48,383 nucleotides of DNA from an uncultured Microbulbifer sp. (GTDB lineage: Bacteria; Pseudomonadota; Gammaproteobacteria; Pseudomonadales; Cellvibrionaceae). Numbering within the stretch: the first letter of the stretch is position 1; every line of letters begins with the position of its first letter. Both the position numbers and the translations under genes were made by a program. Location: contig NZ_CANMKV010000033.1 in NCBI RefSeq assembly GCF_947498635.1, positions 1-48,383 on the forward strand, given 5' to 3'. A model generated the notes under the pieces. That model saw only the letters and a program-made list of their open reading frames with translations, searched no databases and had not been told where the DNA came from. Positions 40,019 through 48,364 of the stretch are shown here, piece by piece.

Positions 40019-40385
40019 TCCCTCTTTAAGTGACTGGCTCTACTCCCGCTGCAACCTCGCTGAAATCATTCAGACCAGTGGTCACCCGCTGTGGGCCTAT
40101 TTCCGGGTAAGTCCAGTCTCCATTGCGGCCCGCTTCTTCTTACCGCTTCGCTCCGCAAAGCTCACCTAGGCATTTATATAGTAAGATGGCTGTACAGAAG
40201 ATCAAAGTAAAACGGTAGGCATAATGCCGACTCAAGAACAGTTTAGTTTACACAGAAGCTGCGCCTGAGCGTGACCTACCGACCACCAGTACCACCAGTC
40301 GGCGTAGGTTAATAAAGACACCCTCGGATACACATCAGTGCCACAGTAATCCGAAGGCATAATAAGAAAAATATAGAGTCACACG

Positions 40386-40595
40386 TTATTTCAACGGCGT
40401 AATCAGCCCCTCAAGCCCTTCAATCTTTACCTCCAAAGCCAGGGCCATGAGCTGCCCCAACTTGCCCGAGGGGAAGCCCTCTCTGGAAAACCAAAGTAAA
40501 TACTCCTCTGGAAGGTCGATCAGTGGGCACCCCGCATATTTGCCAAACGGCATCGGTGTGCGCGCAATATCGATGAGCTGTTGTTTTTCAAACAT
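40386..40595 (-). CDS. DUF3820 family small protein
   Basis: A 69-residue protein. The DUF3820 core is MPFGKYAGCPLIDLPEEYL, then LWFSREGFPSGKLGQLMALALE. This is a widespread proteobacterial family, sometimes labelled putative quorum-sensing-regulated virulence factor, with no proven activity. The start at 40595 has AAGGA seven bases upstream; an ATG five codons earlier has none. Confidence 0.85.
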   Translation of the reverse strand: MFEKQQLIDIARTPMPFGKYAGCPLIDLPEEYLLWFSREGFPSGKLGQLMALALEVKIEGLEGLITPLK

Positions 40596-40747
40596 CGCGA
40601 AATCCTTCAAAGTTCTTATTTTGTGCTACGCGTGACTCTGGACTGAGATATTTGTTGCGGCCACTGCCTCACCTTACACTGGCTCCGGAATTATTCGGTC
40701 GGATTTACCGAATCTCTCTACCTCAAGAATTACTGAAAGAGGTGCCT

Positions 40748-41017
40748 ATGCGCATGAAAGCCATCAAATATCTCAGCCTAGCCGCGGTATTTGCCGTGGG
40801 ACTCGGTAGCCAGGGCTGTGCCAATATGAGCGATACCGACCGCCGTATCGGAACCGGGATAGGTGTCGGGGCCGTTACCGGTGCCCTGATCAGCGGCGGG
40901 CGCCCCGGTGGTACTGCCGCAGGTGCGGTCATCGGCGCGGGGGCTGGCTATCTCTACGACAGAGACAGAAAACGCAGAGATTACTATCGCTATCGCGGCC
41001 GCTACTATCGCTATTAA
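40748..41017 (+). CDS. Glycine-zipper lipoprotein
   Basis: A 90-residue lipoprotein: signal MRMKAIKYLSLAAVFAVGLG, lipobox GSQGC, then GTGIGVGAVTGALISGG and GTAAGAVIGAGAGYLYD, a classical glycine-zipper membrane helix pair. The tail is Arg/Tyr-rich (RDYYRYRGRYYRY). Related proteins are small envelope or osmotic-stress lipoproteins. The ATG at 40748 has AGAGG five bases upstream; the second ATG at 40754 is also possible. A terminator follows. Confidence 0.8.
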   Translation: MRMKAIKYLSLAAVFAVGLGSQGCANMSDTDRRIGTGIGVGAVTGALISGGRPGGTAAGAVIGAGAGYLYDRDRKRRDYYRYRGRYYRY

Positions 41018-41033
41018 TGATGCACTGAGAATA

Positions 41034-41062
41034 GGGAGTTTTTCGTTTCTCGGAAACTCCCC
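41034..41062 (+). terminator. Hairpin after the glycine-zipper gene
   Basis: GGGAGTTT and AAACTCCC pair around 12 bases, starting 17 bp after the stop. It is a probable terminator, though without a clear T-run. Confidence 0.6.
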
Positions 41063-41070
41063 CTAAGAAG

Positions 41071-41102
41071 AGCCCCGGTGTGGCACCAGCCAGACCGGGG
41101 CT
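41071..41102. terminator. GC-rich hairpin between convergent genes
   Basis: AGCCCCGGT and ACCGGGGCT (nine-bp stem) lie between the glycine-zipper gene and the minus-strand zinc-ribbon gene. It may stop transcription from either side. Confidence 0.5.
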
Positions 41103-41154
41103 CATCGGCTAGCACTAGCGCAAATGGGAGAATTACCTCTCTCGAAGCCCGCCT

Positions 41155-41340
41155 TTAAAGCAACTCGGTTTTGGTTTTAGCACAACGTTCGCAGCGATAT
41201 TCCGTAACGAGCCTTCCCTGCTTCACGTCAAATTTACGCTCGGTAACGACTTTCCACTTGTGAAAACCCTCCCGGCACAAGGTGCTGCCCTTATGCTTTT
41301 GCCAGGCTGTCTTTCGCTTAAAAGGAATCACATCTCCCAT
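41155..41340 (-). CDS. Small zinc-ribbon-like protein
   Basis: A 61-residue basic protein with one C-terminal C-x2-C (YRCERCAKTK) and an upstream LCREGFHKW that can supply Cys and His, giving a possible zinc ribbon. The function is unknown. The ATG begins one base after the yhiN stop, with AGGAGAGG upstream, so it is a coupled third gene of the dcd-yhiN operon. Confidence 0.7.
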   Translation of the reverse strand: MGDVIPFKRKTAWQKHKGSTLCREGFHKWKVVTERKFDVKQGRLVTEYRCERCAKTKTELL

Positions 41341-41341
41341 A

Positions 41342-42550
41342 TCAGGCCACCTCTCCTGCCGCATGCCCGGAAGCCCAGGCCCATTGAAAATTAAAGCCCC
41401 CCAGCCAACCGGTAACATCAAGTACCTCGCCGACGAAATACAGACCCGACTGGGTTTTACACTCCATAGTTCGGGAGGAAACCTGATCGGTATCCACACC
41501 ACCGAGCGTCACTTCTGCCGTGCGGTAACCCTCGGTGCCGTCGGGCACCAGCTTCCAGGTTTGCAGCTTGGCCCCAAGTGCCTGCAGTTCCGCATCGGAA
41601 AACTGCTTGAGGGGACGGCTGGCAATATCGAGCCTTTGCAAGAAAAACTGTACCAGTTTTTTGCTCCAAAGCTCGGCTAACACGCTGTGTGAGTGACTTT
41701 CTGGGCTCTCCTGTCGACGATGCTGCAGCCAGTCAACCAGATCCCGGTCCGGCGCCAAGTCGAAGGTAACCGCCTGCCCCTCACGCCAATGACTGGATAT
41801 TTGCAGAACCGCTGGGCCACTCAGCCCCCGGTGGGTAAACAGCATCTGTTCGTGGAAGCTGCCCTCACCACAGGAGGCCGTCACCGCCAGAGAGCTACCG
41901 GGCAAGCTATCCTGCCGCTGTAGCTGGCGCTTATGCTGGGTGAACGGCACCAGGGCTGCACGGGTGGGCACAATATCAAGACCGAACTGACGGGCGATAT
42001 CGTAACCAAAACCCGTGGCACCCATAGTGGGAATCGACAAACCGCCAGTGGCCACCACCAGGGATTCACAGTGCACCAACCCCAGATTGGTCTCTACTAG
42101 GTAACCATTCTGCTCAAATTGGATGGTGGACACCGCACAGCGCGTGCGAATCTGCGTTTTAGCCGCACGACATTCAGCCAAGAGCAGATCGACAATATCC
42201 TTGGACTTGTTATCGCAAAATAGCTGGCCGAGCGCTTTCTCGTGATAAGCAATCCCGTATTTTTCCACCAGAGCAATAAAATCCCACTGGCTATAGCGTG
42301 CCAAGGCTGATTTACAGAAGTGGGGGTTACCACTGTAGAAATTTTCCGCACTGGTATAGAGGTTGGTGAAGTTACAGCGACCGCCGCCGGACATCAGGAT
42401 TTTCTTACCGACTTTATTCGCATGGTCCAATACCAGCGCACTGCGACCGCGCTGGCCGGCAGTGGCCGCACACATCAACCCCGCCGCCCCGGCGCCGATA
42501 ATTACTACATCGACACGCTCAGGCAACTGGTTATTGGATACATCGGTCAT
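41342..42550 (-). CDS. yhiN: HI0933/YhiN-family flavoprotein
   Basis: A 402-residue FAD protein. The FAD motif is VVIIGAGAAGLMCAA, followed by KKILMSGGGRCNFTN, the family hallmark, with GLSIPTMGATGFGYDIA in the middle. The C-terminal FAD clamp is GLYFVGEVLDVTGWLGGFN. The HI0933/YhiN family is a broadly conserved set of oxidoreductases without a firmly known substrate. It lies 37 bp after dcd. Confidence 0.9.
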   Translation of the reverse strand: MTDVSNNQLPERVDVVIIGAGAAGLMCAATAGQRGRSALVLDHANKVGKKILMSGGGRCNFTNLYTSAENFYSGNPHFCKSALARYSQWDFIALVEKYGIAYHEKALGQLFCDNKSKDIVDLLLAECRAAKTQIRTRCAVSTIQFEQNGYLVETNLGLVHCESLVVATGGLSIPTMGATGFGYDIARQFGLDIVPTRAALVPFTQHKRQLQRQDSLPGSSLAVTASCGEGSFHEQMLFTHRGLSGPAVLQISSHWREGQAVTFDLAPDRDLVDWLQHRRQESPESHSHSVLAELWSKKLVQFFLQRLDIASRPLKQFSDAELQALGAKLQTWKLVPDGTEGYRTAEVTLGGVDTDQVSSRTMECKTQSGLYFVGEVLDVTGWLGGFNFQWAWASGHAAGEVA

Positions 42551-42587
42551 AGAAAGGTAGGTTGTGTCGCTGGATCGCCCTGGGCGA

Positions 42588-43157
42588 TCAAGTGCGTGGC
42601 AGGGTTACGCCGCGCTGGCCTTGGTACTTGCCACCGCGATCCGCGTAAGACACATCGCAGACTTCATCGGACTCGAAAAACAGCATCTGTGCCACACCTT
42701 CGTTGGCATAGATCTTCGCCGGCAGGTTGGTGGTATTGGAAAACTCCAAAGTCACATGCCCTTCCCACTCCGGCTCCAGCGGCGTCACATTCACGATAAT
42801 GCCGCAGCGTGCGTAGGTGGATTTCCCCAAACAAATCGTCAGTACCGAGCGGGGTATACGGAAATACTCCACGGTGCGCGCCAGCGCAAAGGAGTTCGGC
42901 GGGATAATGCAGTACTCACCCTCCACATCGACAAAACTGTTCTCGTCGAAGGTTTTCGGGTCCACGGTAGCGGAATGCACGTTGGTGAAGATCTTGAATT
43001 CGCGGGCACAGCGCACATCGTAACCGTAGCTGGAGGTGCCATAGGAGATGAGTCGTTCACCGTCATTGCCATGGCGCACCTGGCCCGGCTCAAAAGGCTC
43101 AATCATGCCGTGCTGCTCTGCCATACGGCGAATCCACTTATCGGACTTGATACTCAC
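42588..43157 (-). CDS. dcd: dCTP deaminase
   Basis: A 189-residue homotrimeric enzyme converting dCTP to dUTP for thymidylate synthesis. Motifs are [13 protein letters not shown], the catalytic Glu region [23 protein letters not shown] (only part is diagnostic) and [12 protein letters not shown]. Length equals the E. coli type. It is first in the dcd-yhiN-zinc-ribbon operon, divergent from imuA. Confidence 0.96.
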   Translation of the reverse strand: MSIKSDKWIRRMAEQHGMIEPFEPGQVRHGNDGERLISYGTSSYGYDVRCAREFKIFTNVHSATVDPKTFDENSFVDVEGEYCIIPPNSFALARTVEYFRIPRSVLTICLGKSTYARCGIIVNVTPLEPEWEGHVTLEFSNTTNLPAKIYANEGVAQMLFFESDEVCDVSYADRGGKYQGQRGVTLPRT

Positions 43158-43256
43158 TCCGTCCCCCTGAAGACAAAAGATTGGTGCTCGATTAAAGAGG
43201 CCGAATCATAGCCGGTTTGCGCTGTGCAAAAAAGTGCCAATCGGCACCTTTGCCCC

Positions 43257-43285
43257 TTGTCACCAACAGGTAAACACTGTATAAA
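43257..43285 (+). promoter_or_regulatory. imuA promoter
   Basis: TTGTCA, exactly 17 bases and TATAAA form a good sigma-70 promoter. Its -10 hexamer lies inside the first LexA box, so LexA binding would block it. Confidence 0.7.
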
Positions 43286-43292
43286 TCAACAG
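43277..43292 (+). promoter_or_regulatory. LexA (SOS) box 1
   Basis: CTGT, eight bases and ACAG is the exact CTGT-N8-ACAG LexA operator. It overlaps the -10 of the imuA promoter. Confidence 0.8.
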
Positions 43293-43296
43293 ACAA

Positions 43297-43312
43297 CTGT
43301 ATATACATACAG
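43297..43312 (+). promoter_or_regulatory. LexA (SOS) box 2
   Basis: CTGTATATACATACAG fits the CTGT-N8-ACAG consensus with the AT-rich centre of the best SOS boxes. It lies 20 bp centre-to-centre from box 1, about two helical turns, which favours cooperative binding. Confidence 0.88.
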
Positions 43313-43363
43313 TTTTACTGCAAAGCACTGCCAAATACCGGGCCAGAAACAAATGGTGCCAGA

Positions 43364-44071
43364 GTGAATAAAGCTGAAAATCTTTTTAAAAACAATAAGT
43401 TAAACCACAAATCCAAACCCCTGCTCAGATTGCGGCGCTTTGTCGGGGTTGAGGCTAATCGGGCGGCCAATGGATGCGGGGAGCCTGGTATCGCTACGGG
43501 CTTCGCCAGCCTCGACACCCTACTCTGCGGCCGCGGATGGCCAAAGGGGGCCAGTGTAGAACTGCTTGCAAATCAAACTGGGATGAATGAATTATCCCTT
43601 CTGCTACCAACTCTGGCCGAGCTGACCCGCGCACAGAAGATGGTGGTATTGATCAAGCCGCCGTTTATCCCCAATGCTCAGTTACTCGCACAGTGCGGCG
43701 TCCAGCTGGAGCAATTGTTGTTGGTACACCCCCGAGGAAAGAGGGACTACCTCTGGGCGATAGAACAGTCACTACAATCCGGCGGCTGCGGCGCCCTTCT
43801 GAGCTGGCAAGGCTGCCAAGCAACCAGTTATCGAGAGCTGCAACGCCTACAGCAAGCCGCCGAAAAGGGCGGTTCTCTACACTTCCACTTCCGGCCTCAA
43901 TCAGAATCCCCCTACCCCTCTCCCGCCAAACTCAGGCTTCAACTGAAAAATAAAGAGCGAGATCTCTCCCTCAGGCTACTCAAGCAAATCAATGGTCCCA
44001 GTGGGCAGCGCCTAGTGCTTAATATTCAACGGGCCACCCCTGCAGAACGAGTCCGCCAAGGCCTACATTGA
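43364..44071 (+). CDS. imuA: ImuA-like SOS mutagenesis protein
   Basis: A 235-residue RecA-fold protein of the ImuA/SulA-like group in the damage-inducible imuA-imuB-dnaE2 cassette. It matches ImuA in GIATGFASLDTLLCGRGWPKGA, then VELLANQTGMNELSLLLP and LVHPRGKRDYLWAIEQSL. It lacks a canonical Walker A motif, as ImuA proteins do. It supports translesion synthesis through interaction with ImuB. The start is GTG at 43364 without a clear ribosome site; an ATG 13 bases upstream is closed by a stop after four codons. It lies under two LexA boxes. Confidence 0.85.
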   Translation: MNKAENLFKNNKLNHKSKPLLRLRRFVGVEANRAANGCGEPGIATGFASLDTLLCGRGWPKGASVELLANQTGMNELSLLLPTLAELTRAQKMVVLIKPPFIPNAQLLAQCGVQLEQLLLVHPRGKRDYLWAIEQSLQSGGCGALLSWQGCQATSYRELQRLQQAAEKGGSLHFHFRPQSESPYPSPAKLRLQLKNKERDLSLRLLKQINGPSGQRLVLNIQRATPAERVRQGLH

Positions 44072-44092
44072 GAAATATCTAGGAGGCATCGT

Positions 44093-45274
44093 ATGCTCTG
44101 GCTCTGTATCCAGTTTCCCAAGCTTTCTCTCGAGACGCTCACACGCGCCCTAACCCCAAGTGAGAGGAGCCAAGCTCTGGCGATAGTGGAAAACCACATC
44201 TTAGTGCAGCCCAATAATGCCGCCGTAGAGTATGGTATCTCGCCCGGCTTAAGTACCAGTAGCGCTCGTATTCGGTGCCCGAACCTACAGATGCTACAGC
44301 GCCATAAAGAGAAGGAGCAACGGCAGCTGGGGGCGTTAGCGCAATGGGGGCACAGCTTTACACCCATGGTTTCTTTGAAAGCCGCGTCCCCTGAAGAAGG
44401 CAGCCATCCCCCACGACTCTACCTTGAACTCAGTGATTGTTTAAAAACCCACGGTGGACTTCGAACGCTGCTGAATCAACTGCAGCAAGAACTTAAAGAA
44501 ATGGGCATCAGTTATGACCTGGGGCTTGGCCACAGCCCTAGCGCTGCGCTACTGCTCAGTCAACTAGCGGAACACCGCCAGTGGTTGCAACAAACCCATG
44601 TCCCCCCTACTGCCCAGCAGTGGAAACAATGGGGCAGCCAAGCCCCCTGCAAACTGCTGGAGTGCGATAAAAAAACCATAGAGAAGCTTTATGCCCTTGG
44701 ATTTAACCGGGTAAGCCACTTACTGGCTGCTCCGCTTTCGGAAGTGGAGGGGCTCCTTGGCCGAATTTTTATCAATTACTTAGCCCGGCTTAGTGGTAGC
44801 CTCCGGGCGCCTATTTCTTACTATCCGCCAGAACCCCTTTTCGATAGAGAAATATTTTTTGCCACACCACTCAATGCACCTGAGCAACTACTATTACCCT
44901 GCAATCTCTTGCTTCAGGAATTATTTCACCAATTTAAAAACCGTAAAGCCTATACTGGGCAATTATACTTGCAATTACAAAGTGACAAAAAATCAATAAG
45001 CCACTTCCAACTGGAATCTTCTTTTTTTTCACAATCAGAAGTGCAGAAATTGTTTGCTCAAATCAAGGTTAAAATTGAAAAAAGCTCACTGGATCATCCC
45101 ATTCATTCATTACGTTTGCACGGCTCTCAATCAATCCCAAAAACCCTCAAAAGGTTGAACGGCAGCCCCCTTGAAAGCCACGTGTTAAATATAGAAAATA
45201 AACGTCAAAAACTTATAGGGAAATTAAAAGTGCGCCTAGGAAAACAGGCATTATCAAGAATCATTTTGAAGTGA
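44093..45274 (+). CDS. imuB: ImuB-like Y-family polymerase homologue, C-terminally short
   Basis: A 393-residue Y-family-like protein beginning MLWLCIQFPKLSLETLTRAL, as ImuB does. It covers palm, fingers, thumb (KLYALGFNRVSHLLAAPLSEVEG) and much of the little finger (LPCNLLLQELFHQF; KVRLGKQALSRI). ImuB proteins I know are about 460-500 residues and continue with a C-terminal region that binds ImuA, DnaE2 and the sliding clamp; that part is missing. Codon use becomes AT-rich towards the end, and IS debris follows within 200 bp. As usual for ImuB the catalytic acidic residues are not obvious. AGGAGG precedes the ATG, 21 bp after imuA. Confidence 0.8.
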   Translation: MLWLCIQFPKLSLETLTRALTPSERSQALAIVENHILVQPNNAAVEYGISPGLSTSSARIRCPNLQMLQRHKEKEQRQLGALAQWGHSFTPMVSLKAASPEEGSHPPRLYLELSDCLKTHGGLRTLLNQLQQELKEMGISYDLGLGHSPSAALLLSQLAEHRQWLQQTHVPPTAQQWKQWGSQAPCKLLECDKKTIEKLYALGFNRVSHLLAAPLSEVEGLLGRIFINYLARLSGSLRAPISYYPPEPLFDREIFFATPLNAPEQLLLPCNLLLQELFHQFKNRKAYTGQLYLQLQSDKKSISHFQLESSFFSQSEVQKLFAQIKVKIEKSSLDHPIHSLRLHGSQSIPKTLKRLNGSPLESHVLNIENKRQKLIGKLKVRLGKQALSRIILK

Positions 45275-45452
45275 TACGAGCAGTCAAGATTCCCTATCTA
45301 TCTTCATTTCCAGCCAGTAGAAAATCGATTCCAACCACAACTCAATCGCTCTAGAAAAACCATCTGCCGTTAGCTAAAACAGGGCAGCCCTTACTACATC
45401 GAGAGCCCTCATCAACAGACACTGTAGCTACGGCACGAAAAATACAAATAGC

Positions 45453-46334
45453 CTAGACTGCTAACATAAGCGACACACGTTGTTCAACCAGAAGTTTCAG
45501 CGGACTCCAATAATTTAACATTTCCCTAATCTGGGCATTAATACGAAATATCGCATCACCAATCTGGCTTTTCAGCAATTTGCCAACTCCCATCTCTTTC
45601 GGGAAGAGACACCTCTACAGTCCATTAGTATTTTCACTCAACCCACGCTCCCATGAGAGATACGGCTTTGCAGAATATATACTGCGACCTAGTTTATGCG
45701 CGATCAGTCGTTGGCCCGAGAATTCGCCGCCGTTGTCGAAAGTTATGGTTTTACACACTGCCTGATACAGCTTCAACATACGCTTGACTGCCCGACTTAT
45801 TGTCTCCTTATTTTTGTTCGGCACTCTACAAGCAAATAGCAGCTTGGGGGTTCGCTCTACCAATGTCATCAGGTACCCATCTTCCCGTATACTGTGTCGA
45901 CCTCCCAATGCCCGAACCTGGTATTTTCATAGCAATTTTTTGGTGCTCGTCAATATCAATGCGCCCTGAAATAAGCTTTACACAGTCCTTAGGACCTTAC
46001 ACTTGCGGAAATGTTTGCCTTTTCGAGGCGGCCGGCCGATCCAGCGGTAAATAGTTGAACAGCTGGCTGTTTTATCGCAGTTCTCAAGCTGCATATATCC
46101 GGAAAATTGTGAGGATCTTGCGTTTTTCAGCTAATGGCCAACTTGCATTTTCATGAAGAAATCGAACTTGGTGTACTTACGCGCTCCATGCCGCTGCTGT
46201 AATTGTAATATCTGTCTTTGGGCACTGTAAGGGCTGCCGCGGTTTAGCTCGCGGGAAATGATTTTGTTGAAACGACTGGGGTGTTGCACAATGACTCGGG
46301 CTGAATAATTCAGTCCGATGGGGTCTTCGATCAA
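45453..46334 (-). pseudogene. Decayed IS30-family transposase
   Basis: All parts of an IS30 transposase can be read in order on the minus strand, but in different frames and with stops. The N-terminal helix-turn-helix (HPSRFNKIISREL) lies near 46270. QFSGYMQLENC and STIYRWI lie near 46070, GHWEVDTVYGKMGT near 45900 and MTLVERT near 45870. The DDE end TFDNGGEFSGQ, SWERGLSENTNGL follows. One in-frame TAG then breaks NTNGL from RCLFPKEM, and the rest runs to the stop at 45453. At least two frameshifts and one nonsense codon make it inactive. Confidence 0.85.
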
Positions 46335-46704
46335 ATATCGTCCTTCGAGGCCCTGCTGGCTGGTGTGTGTTCCCGTGGGATTCTTGGCTTGCTTGTATGG
46401 AAGCTAATCCGCCTATAGCCAGCTGTTCTCCTTCGTCATCACCAAGTGAGTAAGTTCTTGTGATAATCTAGGAAGTATTCTCATAAATATTTATAAGGAT
46501 TTGACTCAAGTTACTTACAGCCTTGCATATCATTCAAAAACCAAAACAGGAACCGATGGAGTAATGAATATAAAAAGTGTAGAATATCAGAACAGAACAA
46601 GCCTATAGGTCCATCGTAGAACTATTAGCAATCACGCGAGAATATGCCTGCTTTATCCCTGATAGAATCACCGGTTAGAGTAAGCTCCCTTAATAACACG
46701 AGCA
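46335..46704. other. Gene-free stretch holding the diverged repeat
   Basis: These 370 bp contain the upstream end of the dead IS30 copy, the third copy of the 75-bp repeat and an AT-rich region before the methyltransferase gene. No other gene is visible. Confidence 0.5.
46398..46472 (+). repeat. 75-bp repeat, diverged middle copy
   Basis: This copy aligns without gaps to bases 1-75 at about 55 of 75 positions and ends at the same CTAGG. Upstream, TTCTTGGCTTGCTTGTA resembles the outer flank of the right-hand copy, so the repeat is at least 90 bp long. It is in the same orientation as the left copy. Confidence 0.75.
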
Positions 46705-47424
46705 ATGCGGCACCTTATTATGAAAAAACACAAAATAAAAGAACATATTGAAAAATTACCGCTCGTTCATTTCTTCGTCAAAAATGCCTACGGTATCTTT
46801 ATTTCCCCGATAGGATCATTTCCTGGGTCCGATAAGTACTGGAAACAAAGATATAAAAAGGGTGGAAATTCTGGGGCAGGCTCATATCAAAACCTTGCAC
46901 AGTTTAAAGCTGAAAAAATAAATGAATTTATAAGAGATAATAAAATAGAAAGTGTAATTGAACATGGATGCGGCGATGGAAATCAGCTTAAGTTATTTAA
47001 CTTCCCCTCTTACATCGGCCTTGACATAAGTGTTGATGCCCTAAGAAAATGCAAAGAACTTTTTTCAAAAGATAATACAAAGAAATTTGGGTTAGCCGAT
47101 GAAAACACAAGAGAAGTGGCTGACCTAACAATATCTCTAGATGTTATTTATCATCTCGTAGAGGACGACATATTTGATAACTACATGAAAAAACTATTTA
47201 ACTCCTCTAAAAAATTTGTAATTATTTACTCATCAAATAAAGATAAAAACTCGATATTTCAAGCACCTCACGTTAAACATCGCAAGTTTTCCAAATGGAT
47301 TGAAATAAACTGTTTAGATTGGAACTTAATAAAGCACATTCCTAACGAGCACCCTTACAATGGAAATAATGAGGAGAGTTCCTTCGCCGACTTTTACATT
47401 TACAAAAAAAACAGAACTATATAA
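46705..47424 (+). CDS. Class I SAM-dependent methyltransferase
   Basis: A 239-residue protein. Motif I is VIEHGCGDGNQ near residue 84; a YIGLDIS acidic strand follows (motif II), then VADLTISLDVIYHLVEDD as motif IV. The fold is that of class I small-molecule, sugar or lipid methylases seen in surface polysaccharide clusters; the substrate is unknown. The gene is markedly AT-rich and Lys/Asn/Ile-rich compared with the rest of the window and is enclosed by IS debris, which suggests recent acquisition. Either ATG 46705 or ATG 46720 could be the start; neither has a strong ribosome site. Confidence 0.8.
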   Translation: MRHLIMKKHKIKEHIEKLPLVHFFVKNAYGIFISPIGSFPGSDKYWKQRYKKGGNSGAGSYQNLAQFKAEKINEFIRDNKIESVIEHGCGDGNQLKLFNFPSYIGLDISVDALRKCKELFSKDNTKKFGLADENTREVADLTISLDVIYHLVEDDIFDNYMKKLFNSSKKFVIIYSSNKDKNSIFQAPHVKHRKFSKWIEINCLDWNLIKHIPNEHPYNGNNEESSFADFYIYKKNRTI

Positions 47425-47519
47425 TATAGCCTCAATTAAACCTGAACAGCTATTCGAACCATAAATAAGCCCAAAAAGTTAAGCAGAGGGGAGCACCGAT
47501 TGTCTAGAGTGAGCCCTAG

Positions 47520-47542
47520 GAAAGCTCTGAAAAATAGCTTTC
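47520..47542 (+). terminator. Possible methyltransferase terminator
   Basis: GAAAGCT and AGCTTTC pair around nine bases about 95 bp past the stop. The stem is AT-rich and there is no clear T-run. Confidence 0.3.
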
Positions 47543-47631
47543 TAACTCTTCATTAGGTATCGCACAATAAAAAATGACTGTTTTCTAGTCAAAAATTAGG
47601 TTTCCATACGTATTTATCCCCATTTTCATTC

Positions 47632-47660
47632 CCTGAAATCTGCGCTTTTCAGATTTCAGG
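47632..47660. repeat. Inverted repeat at the IS5 fragment end
   Basis: CCTGAAATCTG and its perfect complement enclose seven bases. The transposase stop codon lies inside the repeat. It probably marks the right end or the terminator of the insertion sequence. Confidence 0.6.
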
Positions 47661-48290
47661 CGCACTGGTCCTAGTGCAGCAGATATTTTTTCCAATTAAT
47701 AAGTTGGTAAAGCCGACCAGCATACACAGACGCTGGGTGTTTTTCTTTAAACCTCGATAGCGGACTTTTCCATATCCAAAAATGTTTTTTATATAACGGA
47801 ATGGGTGCTCTACTTTTGCCCTAATCTGCGCCTTAATCTTTTCCACCTTTCGTAACGCATTCTGGCCTGGACGATGTCTTAAGCGACTTGGCTTCTCTGC
47901 AATGTGCCATTCCACATCTTTAGACTTCAGTTCTTCGCGCTTTTCTGCCCCGGTGTAACCAGAATCACCCCAGACTCGCTTTTCTTCGCCATGCAGCAAT
48001 TGACCTGTTGCAGTAATGTCATGCTCATTAGCGGCTGTTGTATCGATACTATGTATGAGCCCGAGAGTGTCATCTGTACCAATATGCATCTTCATTCCAA
48101 AATGCCACTGATTACCCTTCTTAGCCTGGTGCATTTCTGGATCACGCTCCTTCTTTTTATTCTTATTCTTATTCTTATTCTTATTCTTATTCGAGGATGG
48201 AGCCGAGATAATAGTGACACCTACAATGGTACCTTCACGCAAAACTATGCCATTCTCAGCAAGATACTTATTGATTTCCTCAAATAGAGC
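47649..48290 (-). pseudogene. 5'-truncated IS5-family transposase
   Basis: The frame is open from ALFEEINKYLAENGIVLREG at 48290 to the stop at 47649 and matches the last two thirds of IS5 transposases. Markers are ERDPEMHQAKKGNQWHFGMK, WGDSGYTGAEK with the second catalytic Asp, and AKVEHPFRYIKNIFGYGKVRYRGL with the catalytic Glu. The first roughly 130 residues are missing; sequence before 48290 is the 75-bp repeat, with a TAG at the junction. GTIVGVTI replaces the usual GTIVDATI, so the first catalytic Asp is lost too. It cannot be active. Confidence 0.88.
48157..48192 (-). repeat. Six tandem copies of TTATTC in the transposase
   Basis: Six perfect hexamers encode an (Asn-Lys)6 run where IS5 transposases usually read STKN. 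The expansion keeps the frame and points to slippage in a gene no longer under selection. Confidence 0.9.
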
Positions 48291-48364
48291 CTAGATTCCC
48301 ATAACGACCGACACACTTGGCAATAGCGAGAGAGGTCAGCTGGCTGTAGGCTAGTAAGCTTCCA
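48290..48364 (-). repeat. 75-bp repeat, right inverted copy
   Basis: This is the reverse complement of bases 1-75 with one mismatch. Its CTAG edge abuts the truncated IS5 transposase; beyond 48364 it continues into sequence like the flank of the middle copy (46382-46397). The two near-identical copies face each other across the entire window. Confidence 0.88.

Larger units (their letters stand above)
39737..40385. other. Gene-free stretch with several hairpins
   Basis: These 649 bp have no convincing ORF. They include the hairpins at 39763-39782 and 39996-40018, and an imperfect one around 40274-40312 (ACCTAC...GTAGGT). Between about 40020 and 40180 the sequence is GC-rich with several short self-complementary segments. 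A small RNA is possible, but I recognise no family. Confidence 0.4.

Noticed and set aside
43228..43249. Short hairpin with a T-run on the minus strand ahead of dcd
   Set aside because: The stem is only five bp and it lies upstream of dcd, where a terminator has no obvious transcript to end; it could be a leader element but support is too weak.
48157..48192. Tandem repeat considered as CRISPR-like
   Set aside because: The units are six-bp perfect repeats without spacers inside a transposase gene.
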